DNA of 64,000 nucleotides from positions 1 through 64,000 of the forward strand of contig CALJES010000011.1 of NCBI GenBank assembly GCA_938074205.1, read 5' to 3'. The translations under genes and the position numbers were made by a program. Of this stretch, positions 43,587 to 51,965 are shown one piece after another. Positions within the stretch are counted from its first letter, which is position 1; each line of letters opens with the position of its first letter. The notes below the pieces were generated by a model that was not told the origin of the DNA, ran no database searches, and saw nothing but the letters and a program-made list of their open reading frames with translations. Origin of the DNA: an uncultured bacterium. GTDB lineage: Bacteria; Armatimonadota; UBA5829.

Positions 43587-44480
43587 ATGCGTTTGAGATG
43601 TTTGTTAGCAGTAGCAGCCGTGCTGATTTGCGCGGCAGGTGTCAGTGGGCAAACGACCGAGAGGGAAATCTACATATATAGAGGCGCACCGGTTGCTCAA
43701 AGCGGAATCAGTTTGGGCGGTTGGGGAAGCGGCCAGGCTATAGAGTCTTCCGATTCAACTCGGGTGCTGACCGGCAGCAAATCTATCAAGATCACAACGC
43801 AGGGGCTTTACGCCGGCGGCAGAATCGATTTTGCGCAGCCTGTTACGCTGTTTTCTGATGGGATAGATCCGTCGCGATACATCTTGTTCGTATTCTATTT
43901 CGAAGACGTCCAAACTATAGACCCAGCTGCTCAAAACCCTGTCTACTCGTACGAAGTCGAGCCTTACACGATTCCAAAGGTATCCACCGTGCGATTTGTG
44001 TTTGTCAGTGATGAGGGCAAGAGCGTAGAGGTAGAAGAACCCACTAATCCGCTCGACCCCGAAGACAACTGGTGCCGAGTAGCCGTCCCGCTGGCAAAGT
44101 TCAAGTCGGTCAGTGAAAATGGGAACGAATTCAAGCTCAAGCGACTGCTCATTTTTACCGATCTGCCCAATACCTTCTATTTGGGAGAGATAAAACTGGT
44201 TACGGACAAGTCGCCTATTAAGGTTGATGCTCTTCCCAGCCAGGTAGTTGTCGTATACGACGAAGTGATACTTCAAGCAAAGGCAGACGGCGGTGTCGCC
44301 AGCCTGTCTTACTCTTGGGATTTCGACGCTTCAAACGGAATCCAGGAAGAGCTGACAGGTCCGATCGGTAGATACGTCTATACAAAAGGTGGCGAGTACA
44401 CTGTGACGCTTACCGTAAAGGATGTCGACGGCATCAAGAAGCCGGTTACTGTAACAACCAAAATCTCAGTTAATGAGTAA
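43587..44480 (+). CDS. Secreted PKD-domain protein
   Basis: The 297-residue protein has a signal peptide (LRCLLAVAAVLICAAGVSG). Residues about 30-205 form a beta-sandwich-like region (SGISLGGWGSGQAIE, RIDFAQPVTLF, FYLGEIKLVTD) resembling a carbohydrate-binding module. A C-terminal PKD domain (about 215-297) shows the typical SYSWDFDASNG and GEYTVTLTVKDVDG. Such proteins commonly bind polysaccharide or form cell-surface structures; no enzyme site is seen. It has its own promoter and is followed by a large hairpin, so it is probably a single transcription unit. Confidence 0.8.
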   Translation: MRLRCLLAVAAVLICAAGVSGQTTEREIYIYRGAPVAQSGISLGGWGSGQAIESSDSTRVLTGSKSIKITTQGLYAGGRIDFAQPVTLFSDGIDPSRYILFVFYFEDVQTIDPAAQNPVYSYEVEPYTIPKVSTVRFVFVSDEGKSVEVEEPTNPLDPEDNWCRVAVPLAKFKSVSENGNEFKLKRLLIFTDLPNTFYLGEIKLVTDKSPIKVDALPSQVVVVYDEVILQAKADGGVASLSYSWDFDASNGIQEELTGPIGRYVYTKGGEYTVTLTVKDVDGIKKPVTVTTKISVNE

Positions 44481-44525
44481 GTTATGCTTTGCTCGGTAGC
44501 CGAGCCAGCAGGGCAAAGCAATAAC
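44481..44525 (+). terminator. Terminator-like hairpin
   Basis: GTTATGCTTTGC (44481-44492) pairs with GCAAAGCAATAAC (44513-44525) with one bulge, and an inner stem CTCGG/CCGAG (44492-44504) lies within. It starts one base after the stop codon. No T tract follows. Confidence 0.45.
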
Positions 44526-44597
44526 GACGGCGCTGAGGATTTTGTTACGGTCAGGTAAGATTGCAAGTAATAAGTCGCGCCAAACGGCGGGAATGAG

Positions 44598-45470
44598 TTG
44601 ATTATAGGCCTAGTCAAGTCTCTCAGACCGCATCACTGGAGCAAGAACCTGCTGGTATTCGCAGGTTATATCTTCACTATCCACTACTCCCATCCGCCAG
44701 GTACCCTCTTGCGTGTGATTGCCGCGTTTGCCGCCTTTTGTGCAATAAGCGGCGTAGCCTACATCATCAACGATATCGCAGATATCGAACGCGACCGAAA
44801 GCATCCGCAAAAGTGTAAGCGACCGATTGCAAGCGGCGCTGTGCCGATATCGGTTGCTCTGCCGTTTGCGCTTGTCCTGGCAGCAGCAACACTGGCAGGT
44901 GGATATTGGCTGGGATTAGGCTTTGGCGTCCTGATTTCTGTATATTTCGGCCTGATGTTGGCTTATTCGGCTTTCTTTAAACACCTGGTAATTGTCGACT
45001 TGCTGGTCATCGCGGGTGGATTCGTAATCCGCGCTGCAGCCGGAGCGGTGGTCATAAACGTGCAGATATCGCCGTGGCTCCTGGTTTGTACGACCTTGCT
45101 TGCTCTGTTTCTTGGGCTTGCCAAGCGCAGAGGCGAGCTATTCCAAATCGAAGAGCGCGGCGAGATTAGGCATACCCTGACTCAATATAACGGCCCTATG
45201 CTCGACCAAATGCTGTCGATAAGCGCGGCAGCCTGTCTTATGGGCTACTTCCTCTATACTTTCAGTCCGTCGCCCATCACCGGCAAGACCCACACCTACA
45301 TGATGGCAACCGTACCCTTTGTGATATACGGAATATTTCGTTATCTCTTCCTAATCTATAACAGAAACGCCGGCGAAAGCCCCGAACGTCTTCTTGTCCA
45401 GGACAAACCTCTATTGGTCAGCGTAGTGCTGTACGTTATCACGGCCATAATTGCTCTCAGACTTGAATGA
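44598..45470 (+). CDS. UbiA-family prenyltransferase
   Basis: The 290-residue polytopic membrane protein has the UbiA aspartate-rich motif NDIADIERDRKHP (about 56-68), with RPIASG after it, the mark of UbiA-superfamily enzymes. It shows about eight or nine membrane helices. The HPQKCKRPIASGAV form resembles the decaprenyl-phosphate phosphoribosyltransferase branch, which attaches phosphoribose to polyprenyl phosphate for arabinan synthesis, rather than quinone or heme branches; this closeness is by eye. The later loop (AKRRGEL, RHTLTQY) holds the second motif. The TTG start has only a GGGA upstream. No wall-arabinan gene is adjacent, so the role is inferred. Confidence 0.83.
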   Translation: MIIGLVKSLRPHHWSKNLLVFAGYIFTIHYSHPPGTLLRVIAAFAAFCAISGVAYIINDIADIERDRKHPQKCKRPIASGAVPISVALPFALVLAAATLAGGYWLGLGFGVLISVYFGLMLAYSAFFKHLVIVDLLVIAGGFVIRAAAGAVVINVQISPWLLVCTTLLALFLGLAKRRGELFQIEERGEIRHTLTQYNGPMLDQMLSISAAACLMGYFLYTFSPSPITGKTHTYMMATVPFVIYGIFRYLFLIYNRNAGESPERLLVQDKPLLVSVVLYVITAIIALRLE

Positions 45471-45493
45471 TCTCAAAGAGTCTTACGGTCGAG

Positions 45494-45537
45494 CATAAGA
45501 AAACGCGACCGGCAACACCCTCCGCCAACCGATCGCG
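45494..45537 (-). terminator. Intrinsic terminator of tRNA-Arg/tRNA-His unit
   Basis: On the minus strand CGCGATCGG (45529-45537) pairs with CCGGTCGCG (45504-45512), with one U-G pair, followed by TTTTCTTAT. It is 15 bases past the end of tRNA-His. Confidence 0.85.
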
Positions 45538-45552
45538 CACAGTTCGTAGAAT

Positions 45553-45630
45553 TGGGGCGAGAAATGGGATTCGAACCCACGACCTCCAGGGCCACAACCT
45601 GGCGCTCTAACCAGCTGAGCTATTCCCGCC
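45553..45630 (-). tRNA. tRNA-His (anticodon GTG)
   Basis: On the minus strand the acceptor arms GCGGGAA/TTCTCGC include the extra G at position -1 (45630) facing C73, the hallmark of tRNA-His. The anticodon stem CCAGG/CCTGG encloses TTGTGGC, giving GTG. CCA is encoded at 45553-45555. Confidence 0.96.
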
Positions 45631-45668
45631 GCATTGCTCGTCCAGTCGGATAGTTTCGCGCTCCGCTC

Positions 45669-45744
45669 TGGCGCCCCCTGCCCGATTCGAACGGGCGACC
45701 TACTGCTTAGAAGGCAGTTGCTCTATCCCCTGAGCTAAGGGGGC
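45669..45744 (-). tRNA. tRNA-Arg (anticodon TCT)
   Basis: On the minus strand the acceptor arms GCCCCCT/AGGGGGC pair fully, and the anticodon stem ACTGC/GCAGT encloses CTTCTAA, giving TCT for AGA/AGG codons. CCA is encoded at 45669-45671. It is 38 bases upstream of tRNA-His and shares its promoter and terminator. Confidence 0.96.
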
Positions 45745-45827
45745 ACAGCCTCACCTTCTGCCTACCGTTTTGTTCAGCAGCCGCCAGTCGGAACAGATAC
45801 GATCCTGTCCTGCCCCCCGACCATTAA

Positions 45828-45857
45828 ATTGTACCACGCAGAGGTCGGTTCAGTCAA
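45828..45857 (-). promoter_or_regulatory. Promoter of tRNA-Arg/tRNA-His unit
   Basis: On the minus strand TTGACT (45852-45857), an 18-bp spacer and TACAAT (45828-45833) preceded by TGG make a combined -35 and extended -10 promoter. The leader to tRNA-Arg is about 75 nt. Confidence 0.8.
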
Positions 45858-45976
45858 GCGGATGGCCGGATGGCGAATCGGCGAACGATTGTTCACACGG
45901 CCGAGCGGGTGGGGCGTGACGAGTGGTAGCTAGATGCGTTAAACTAGGAAAGGCACTCATTCGGAGCAGCCGTGTT

Positions 45977-47008
45977 ATGGAGAAAGTTAGACTAGGTCGC
46001 ACCAATTTAATGGTCACGCGGACGGCATTTGGCGTACTGCCGCTTCAGCGCACCGATATGGACGAAGCGATCCGCATACTCAGGCAGGCATACGAGGCCG
46101 GAATCAACTTCTACGACACCGCGCGCGGATATACCGATAGCGAAGAGAAAATAGGCCGCGCCCTGTCGCACGCGCGCGAATCCATAATCATCGCCACCAA
46201 AAACAATGGGGCCACCCGCTCTGAGGTAATCCAGCATCTCGAAACCAGCCTCAAAAACCTGCGCACCGACTATGTCGACATAATCCAGCTGCACAATCCG
46301 CGCACTCTGCCGGATCCTCAAGACCCAGAATCAGCCTATGCAGGCCTGTTGGAAGCCCGCGATAAGGGTATGGCGCGATTCATAGGCGTCACCAGCCACA
46401 GTCTCGAAAACGCTAAAACTGCAGTTCAAAGTGGGCTCTACGATACCCTGCAGTATCCGCTGTGTTATCTTTCCTCGCAGGAAGACCTTGCAATAATCGA
46501 TCTCTGCGATGAGTTAGATGTCGGGCTCATCGCAATGAAGCCGCTATCTGGCGGGTTGATCACCAACGCTCGCGCCGCATTTGCGTTCTTCAGGCAGTAT
46601 AAAAACGTAATTCCCATCTGGGGTATTCAAAAGATAGAAGAGCTGGAGGAGTTTCTCGAGCTCGATGCCGATCCTCCAGTTCTCGATATTGACATGCGCT
46701 CCGTTATAGAGCGGGACCGCCAAGAGCTGGGCGAGCGATTTTGTCGCGCCTGCGGATATTGTCTTCCGTGTCCTGCAGATATACCGATACCCATGGCTGC
46801 GCGTATGGGGCTGCTGTTGAAAAGAATGCCATATCAGCAGTTCCTAACTGATGAGTGGCGCGAGAAGATGTCGAGAATTAGAGACTGCCGGGATTGCGGT
46901 AGCTGTCGCGAAAAGTGCCCTTATGGTCTGAATCCTCCTGTGCTGCTTCGGGAGATGTTGATCGAATACGAGAGGTTCTACGGGGAGCAAAAGTCAAATG
47001 GCGGTTAA
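45977..47008 (+). CDS. Aldo/keto reductase with 4Fe-4S ferredoxin end
   Basis: The 343-residue protein has an aldo/keto reductase barrel (about 1-250): NFYDTARGYTDSE with catalytic Asp and Tyr, IIIATKNNG with Lys, and DIIQLHNPR with His. A C-terminal cysteine-rich part carries CRACGYCLPCP and CRDCGSCREKCPYG, each able to hold an iron-sulfur cluster. This type is frequent in anaerobes and carbohydrate degraders; the physiological substrate is unknown. ATG 45977 is preferred over the upstream GTG 45923 because the family begins MEKVRLGRT; GGAG lies 10 nt before it. The following gene starts 11 bases before this stop, so the two are coupled. Confidence 0.87.
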   Translation: MEKVRLGRTNLMVTRTAFGVLPLQRTDMDEAIRILRQAYEAGINFYDTARGYTDSEEKIGRALSHARESIIIATKNNGATRSEVIQHLETSLKNLRTDYVDIIQLHNPRTLPDPQDPESAYAGLLEARDKGMARFIGVTSHSLENAKTAVQSGLYDTLQYPLCYLSSQEDLAIIDLCDELDVGLIAMKPLSGGLITNARAAFAFFRQYKNVIPIWGIQKIEELEEFLELDADPPVLDIDMRSVIERDRQELGERFCRACGYCLPCPADIPIPMAARMGLLLKRMPYQQFLTDEWREKMSRIRDCRDCGSCREKCPYGLNPPVLLREMLIEYERFYGEQKSNGG

Positions 47009-48545
47009 GATAGCTGCGATTGCAGACATACACTACAAATCGGGCGATATAGCCTCGTGCGGTCGGAGGCGATCGGCAATTGCGGATATATTATTGCTGC
47101 GGGCTGTTCATCGGCTGAACCGGTGGATCAAACCAGATGTGACGATTCTTCTCGGAGATCTGATCGACGATGCGCATTCGCCGAATGCCCTCGACGACCT
47201 TCGCCGCATAAAGCAGATGACGGAGACTCTTAAAAGCCCTTTGATTGCAATCCCGGGCAACCACGATATGGACGTGGATACGTTCTATAGCGTGTTTGAG
47301 TACCCGGGGCAGGTGGTGGATGTAAAGGACGTGCGGTTTGTACTGTTCTTCGATCCTGCCGAGCCGAGGCACAATGCGCGACGCACCGATGCAGGCCTGC
47401 GGTGGATGACTTCGGCGAAATCGGGGCATGCGGGACCGATCGTCTCCGTGCAGCACGTGCCGCTGTTTCCTGCCGGCGCAAGCGATTCTCCATATTCATA
47501 CACAAACGCCAAAGAAGTCTGGTCCGTATTCGAAAGATGTGGCTACACACTCGCCTTGAGCGGGCACTACCACGACGGCGACGACATATTAAGCCGAGGT
47601 GTTGCTTCCTCGGTGATCGTGCCGGCCCTTTGCGAGAGGCCGTTTAGGTTTGTCGAGATTACCATCGACGGCACTCACGTGCAAACACGCATCCATCAAC
47701 TCGCTCTGCCCGAGGGATTAGATCTCGTGGACTACCATGTGCACACGCCCTTTGCGTATTGCCAAGAAAACATGGACATGGCGACCTCGCTTGCACTAGC
47801 TCGGGATTTGGGATTGGCGGGGCTTGCCTTCACCGAGCATTCCGGCCAGCTCTATTTCGACGATAAAACATTCTGGAGCGCGGCTTTTATGCCGAAAGGT
47901 ATCGATACCCAAGACGGCAGAATGAACCGGATGCCACAGTTTCTGGAGCAGGCCCGCCGGTTCTGTCCGCCTGCGATACTGGGTTTGGAAATCGACTGCG
48001 ACTATCAGGGCCGGCCGGTGGTGCACCCGGAAGACCTGCAAGAAATCAGTATCAGGCTCGGGTCAGTGCACTGGCTCGAGGCGTTGATGAAACCGGAACC
48101 GGACATTGCACGCGCCGCTGAGGAGATGCTTGCACGGTTGGAAAAGTTCCTGCCGAGCGGGATTGATATACTGGCGCACCCGTTCCGAGCTTTTGGACGC
48201 AAGAAAACTGAGGTGCCCGATGACCTGATGCCCAAGCTGATAAGGCTGCTTCGGAAATATGGCGTTGCTGCAGAGATCAACTTCCATACCCAAGAAACGA
48301 GCGAGGAATTTGTTCTTGCGTGCCTAAACGAGGGTGTGAAGCTGGCGTTCGGCAGTGATTCGCACAATTTGTACGAGGTAGGCGAGCTACAACCGCACCT
48401 GGACCTGCTCAGTCGCTGTGGGGTTTCCCCCAGCAGGCTGAAGGAAGTGCTGGTGAACTTCGACCTGCCAACGGAAGCGCCTCCGAAAGAGAAATCCTCA
48501 GCAGGGGTCGAGACAGACCAGTCGGTGGGTATCAAGTCGCGATGA
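46998..48545 (+). CDS. Metallophosphoesterase-PHP domain fusion protein
   Basis: The 515-residue chain joins two metal-dependent hydrolases. Residues about 1-235 are a calcineurin-like phosphoesterase with IADIHYKSGD, LLGDLIDDAH, IPGNHDMD, VQHVPL and SGHYHDGD. Residues about 240-485 are a PHP domain with VDYHVHTPFAYC, FTEHSG, GLEIDCD, ILAHPFR and FGSDSHN, the layout of histidinol phosphate phosphatase-like enzymes. Both appear catalytically complete. A fusion of these implies one substrate with two phosphate esters, or a phosphodiester cut twice. It overlaps the aldo/keto reductase by 11 bases. No signal peptide; the C-terminus is a flexible tail. Confidence 0.9.
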   Translation: MAVKIAAIADIHYKSGDIASCGRRRSAIADILLLRAVHRLNRWIKPDVTILLGDLIDDAHSPNALDDLRRIKQMTETLKSPLIAIPGNHDMDVDTFYSVFEYPGQVVDVKDVRFVLFFDPAEPRHNARRTDAGLRWMTSAKSGHAGPIVSVQHVPLFPAGASDSPYSYTNAKEVWSVFERCGYTLALSGHYHDGDDILSRGVASSVIVPALCERPFRFVEITIDGTHVQTRIHQLALPEGLDLVDYHVHTPFAYCQENMDMATSLALARDLGLAGLAFTEHSGQLYFDDKTFWSAAFMPKGIDTQDGRMNRMPQFLEQARRFCPPAILGLEIDCDYQGRPVVHPEDLQEISIRLGSVHWLEALMKPEPDIARAAEEMLARLEKFLPSGIDILAHPFRAFGRKKTEVPDDLMPKLIRLLRKYGVAAEINFHTQETSEEFVLACLNEGVKLAFGSDSHNLYEVGELQPHLDLLSRCGVSPSRLKEVLVNFDLPTEAPPKEKSSAGVETDQSVGIKSR

Positions 48546-48602
48546 AGGCTGCTCTAAATCAGTCTGCCGGTAGAAAATGGGCTGATCCAATGAGGTGATG
48601 AG

Positions 48603-49583
48603 TTGAAAAGAGTGAAAAGTTTCAGGTTGGGAACACGCGTTTGGTTTTTTGTTTGGTGCCTTTTGTGTCTCGGATTCGGAGCCTATTTGACTGTGCACGC
48701 TCAGATAGCACAACCGAGCCCGGGAGCCATTGGACTGTGCCAAGCGGCAGTGGGTGCAGCGCCAGATGTCGCACCGAAGTTTGCCCGCGGCGTGAAGTGC
48801 GGCGTTCTACCTTCGGACGAGCTGGACGAAGTTTCAGGAATCGCAGCGAGCAGAAAGAACCCGGGAGTGCTTTGGGTGCACAACGATTCCGGCGACTCTG
48901 CGCGAGTTTTTGCAATAACGCCCGAAGGGAAGCTTTTGGGGGTTTATAGCCTATCGGGAGTGGAAGTCCGTGACTGTGAGGATATAGCGGTCGGCCCTGG
49001 ACCGAAAGTGGGCGAGAGCTACCTATACATCGGCGACATAGGGGATAACAATGCTGCCAGGCCGATGGTTTTCATCTACCGGGTTCCGGAGCCGACGGTA
49101 TCCTCCTCTCAGGAAACAGTGCGCGCACAGCTTGCCGATATCGAGAAAATCACCCTCAAATACGAAGACGGACCGCGGGATGCGGAGGTCGTGATGGTGG
49201 ATCCGCAGACGGGCGACCTATACATCATTTCGAAGCGGACAGACAGGTGCAAGGTGTATAGAGTGCCTTCGTGGGAGATGAAACCTGGGGCGACGGTCAC
49301 TATGCGCTCTGTTGCGCAACTTCCGTGGGGTTGGTCTACCGGCGGCGACATATCTCCTGACGGAAGAGAGATACTGGTTAGAGGGTATGCGAACGCGGCT
49401 TTGTGGAAACGCCCTGAGTCCGGAGAGCTTTGGCGCGCGTTTGAGAGCAAGCAGTATGTTGTTCCGGTAGAAAGGGAACAACAGGGCGAGGCTATATGCT
49501 TTGATGCCCAGGGGAAGGGATACTACACCACCAGTGAAGGCAAGCACGCCCCCATTTACTACTACGCGCGGGTATCAGAGTAG
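48603..49583 (+). CDS. Secreted beta-propeller-like protein
   Basis: The 326-residue protein has an N-terminal signal sequence (RVWFFVWCLLCLGFGAYLTV) and a beta-rich body with repeated blade-like units: VSGIAASRKNPGVLWVHNDSGD, YLYIGDIGDNN, VMVDPQTGDLYIISK and GGDISPDGREILVRGY. This resembles phytase-like or SdiA-regulated-type propellers, whose activity varies, so I claim only a secreted propeller. TTG 48603 follows GAGGTGATGAG. It is probably exported to the periplasm or surface. It lies 57 bases after the fusion gene, in the same direction. Confidence 0.72.
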   Translation: MKRVKSFRLGTRVWFFVWCLLCLGFGAYLTVHAQIAQPSPGAIGLCQAAVGAAPDVAPKFARGVKCGVLPSDELDEVSGIAASRKNPGVLWVHNDSGDSARVFAITPEGKLLGVYSLSGVEVRDCEDIAVGPGPKVGESYLYIGDIGDNNAARPMVFIYRVPEPTVSSSQETVRAQLADIEKITLKYEDGPRDAEVVMVDPQTGDLYIISKRTDRCKVYRVPSWEMKPGATVTMRSVAQLPWGWSTGGDISPDGREILVRGYANAALWKRPESGELWRAFESKQYVVPVEREQQGEAICFDAQGKGYYTTSEGKHAPIYYYARVSE

Positions 49584-49813
49584 TAAGGCGATGTGGCGCT
49601 CCGTATTCCTCCGGTGCATCCTGAGCACTGGGTCAAACCCGGCAGCACTAACCCTGTAGCTAAACACTTTCTATCTTTCCCAGACGAACTCACCGATTCA
49701 ATAACTCTGCTTTGTCGTCAAAACCCAGCGTAATCAATGATAGACCTAGATACACCAATACTCGATGCTAATAATACAGGGTGGAAAAACACTTTTTGGC
49801 AGAGGCTGAATTG

Positions 49814-50023
49814 GTGAGCAACAACTGGCTGGATGACATCCTAGGACAAGATGCTGAAACGCGCGACGATTCGGCGCCGGATCTCTATTGTCCTTACACA
49901 AACGGAGCAGTATGCGCACTACTTCTAAAAGGGTGGGAGCCGCAGGAGCTTTGCAAAGCTATGGAATGCAGTCAGATGCGGGTGCTGCGCAGGAAATATG
50001 CCCGTCCGCGCAAGGCTGCGTAG
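49814..50023 (+). CDS. Small hypothetical protein
   Basis: I do not recognise this protein of 69 residues (80 if the GTG at 49781 is used). It has an acidic N-terminal half, three Cys (YCPYTNGAVCALL and ELCKAMEC), and a basic end (RVLRRKYARPRKAA), suggesting a small nucleic-acid-binding or regulatory protein. The middle stretch (PQELCKAMECSQMRVLRRK) has the rhythm of a helix-turn-helix. GTG 49814 lies 8 nt behind GAGG and TTG 49811 at 5 nt; both are possible. It is convergent with the PDZ-like gene 15 bases away. The 230 bases before it hold no clear promoter. Confidence 0.55.
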   Translation: MSNNWLDDILGQDAETRDDSAPDLYCPYTNGAVCALLLKGWEPQELCKAMECSQMRVLRRKYARPRKAA

Positions 50024-50038
50024 AGCAATCGCGGCTGT

Positions 50039-50375
50039 TCACGATATAGGGCTAATCACAGTTACCCTGTCCAGCCAAATACTGTTCAGGTCGCCGACGA
50101 GACAACCGCCGTATATCGGAACATACATAATCTCGCGGACGTACAAGGAAGTCGTATGCAGGTGGCCGAATTGGTCGCGGTAAGTTATGGCAACATTCAT
50201 TCCCAAGTAGCGCTTGGGGTCCTGAAAGTACACTCTGATCGCCTCCTTGCTTTTGATCGGTTCTCCGTCCAGCTCGATTATCCGCGCCGCAGCCAATACG
50301 GGGAGCCGCCGAGTCTCATTGCCACTGAGTAGGAACCAAAGCGCACCAAAACACCTCGCTCTTCAATTTTTTCAT
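50039..50375 (-). pseudogene. Possible frameshifted PDZ-like protein gene
   Basis: A reading frame to the stop at 50039 encodes a PDZ-like stretch (AARIIELDGEPIKSKEAIRVYF) but begins internally with no initiator near a ribosome site; it is open back to about 50359 (LWFLLSGNETRRLPV). In another frame, AAGGTGG precedes an ATG at 50375 that begins MKKLKSEVFWCAL, signal-peptide-like, and then hits a stop. Joining the two with one shift near 50345 gives a plausible small exported protein of about 110 residues. So this is either a broken gene, a sequencing error, or an unconnected coincidence. Confidence 0.4.
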
Positions 50376-50700
50376 CAGACCACCTTGCTTTTTACAACGC
50401 GCAGTCCCTAATCAACAGCAACCAACTCGACGGCTCGCGCTGTTCGCCGGGTGAGGGGAGTAAGTCGCCGGTCGAGAATGTTTCATCGCCCATTCTGGCG
50501 CTGACGAAACCTGTGTGCAGGGTTCACGTCCACAATCCCAAGAGAACTGCCAACACCCGGCTTTGTTTGCTACACTAGCATTGTGCCGCAACTACTGTAG
50601 GTGCACCGCTGTGCAATATACCTGTTTGTGTAGGCGCTTTAGAAAGCCTGCCACATGCGGGGCAATATTCGAGGTATAGAGTGGGACCCGGATCATTAGT
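50376..50700. other. Intergenic region, no gene seen
   Basis: This stretch between the PDZ-like gene and the terminator-like hairpin holds no supported reading frame on either strand, no tRNA and no known riboswitch signature. It is not repetitive to the eye. Confidence 0.5.
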
Positions 50701-50742
50701 CGGACCCAACAACAGGCCCGCGCTAAGGTGGAGTTGGGTCCG
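50701..50742 (-). terminator. Terminator-like hairpin after URO-D-like gene
   Basis: CGGACCCAAC (50701-50710) and GTTGGGTCCG (50733-50742) are perfect 10-bp complements around a 22-nt loop, 10 bases past the stop at 50752. No T tract follows on the minus strand. Confidence 0.55.
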
Positions 50743-50751
50743 GCAGATCTA

Positions 50752-51891
50752 CTAATCCACTGCCCACTCATAGGCGGATTTGCGCTCTTCCCAAGGCGGT
50801 GGTTCTGGAATTCCGAACGCCTGCCGTTTGCGCTTTAGATAGTACAAATAGTTCTCGTAAGTAACGTCCGGCGGAACGCGGTGATCCACGTGCGGGATGT
50901 AGCCGCCATCCGCCACAAGCGGGGCGATTCGCTCGATTTCACGGTCTATAGCATCCTTGCCTGCAATGAGCTGAGTCTTGTCAACGCCACCCATTAACCT
51001 GACCTCTCTGCCGAACTCTCGGCGGATCCAATACGGATCGGTGCCGCCGCGTATTTCCAGAGGGAACATTATGTTGACCCCACCTGCAAGCCAATGCTCC
51101 ACGATGGAGTTGATGTTTCCGTCGCAGTCTACGTATGCAAACTCACAGCCGTACTTTCTCAAAAGATCGGTTATCCGCTTATACCGAGGAGTCAGCCATC
51201 TGCGGAACAGTTTCGGCGAAATCATGGGACCATGATTGAAAGCCATGTCTTCCCAGATTGATGCGGCGTCCACCTGAACCTCTTTCAGCGCCCTCTCTAT
51301 CAGTCTGCATCGGAATTCAGCAAGATAATCTATCATCTCCTCGACCCATTCAGGCTGGTCCATACACGCGATGGCAATGTTTTCGAACCCCATCCAGTTT
51401 CGCAGCACCCCAAAAAGACTGCCGCCACCTATCACCACTGGCCGGTCTGGCTGTTCCACGCTCTTTTTCCATCTGTCCCAATCATCGTCCGACGGATACC
51501 GCTGGGGATCAGCCGGGTCCAACCGCTTCTTGAATTCCTCCCAGTCAGCACGTGTTTCTATCGGAAACTTCACGTACTTTGGAATCGTTGTCCAACCGGT
51601 CTTTTGGACGATCTTCACCACTCCGTCGGTGTCCACAATCGTGCGTGTGCGCTCATCCTCGCTGATCACCTTGTACTCGAACCCGGGGATGATGCCGTCT
51701 CTAATTGGCACCCCAATGTAGGTCTCGAAGCCGAAGAAGATGTCGGCTTTGTAGTTGTCGTCGACGTATCTCGGCAGTCCCTGCTCGTGCCAAGCAGTAA
51801 GTGTCTCGCTCCAGTAACCGAACTCCTGGTCCGGCACGTGATCCACACTTTCATAGCGCATGCACGCAAGCCAACGTTCTCTAGAAGTCAT
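50752..51891 (-). CDS. Uroporphyrinogen decarboxylase superfamily protein
   Basis: The 379-residue protein has the typical end pattern of the carbohydrate-associated URO-D-like group, GGYIPHVDHRVPPDVTYENY, and the barrel motifs FAYVDCDGN and RLMGGVDKTQL. It is a second member beside 2013-3053 and differs in length and sequence. Such proteins are thought to be cobalamin- or methyl-transfer-related or other decarboxylase-like enzymes; the reaction is unknown and HemE activity is unlikely. AAAGGAG lies upstream of ATG. It is the last gene of the minus-strand operon from 55630, with 74 bases to the beta-helix gene. Confidence 0.85.
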   Translation of the reverse strand: MTSRERWLACMRYESVDHVPDQEFGYWSETLTAWHEQGLPRYVDDNYKADIFFGFETYIGVPIRDGIIPGFEYKVISEDERTRTIVDTDGVVKIVQKTGWTTIPKYVKFPIETRADWEEFKKRLDPADPQRYPSDDDWDRWKKSVEQPDRPVVIGGGSLFGVLRNWMGFENIAIACMDQPEWVEEMIDYLAEFRCRLIERALKEVQVDAASIWEDMAFNHGPMISPKLFRRWLTPRYKRITDLLRKYGCEFAYVDCDGNINSIVEHWLAGGVNIMFPLEIRGGTDPYWIRREFGREVRLMGGVDKTQLIAGKDAIDREIERIAPLVADGGYIPHVDHRVPPDVTYENYLYYLKRKRQAFGIPEPPPWEERKSAYEWAVD

Positions 51892-51965
51892 ATATACCTA
51901 CTCCTTTGCCGGCGTTTGTCTAACGCGTCCGTAAGCAAAACAGCGACGCCTAGAGCGAATCTACG

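Noticed and set aside
45504-45537. Terminator for the plus-strand UbiA gene
   Set aside because: On the plus strand the stem has a C-A mismatch and no T tract follows; on the minus strand it is perfect with U-G and has the T tract, so it belongs to the tRNA unit.
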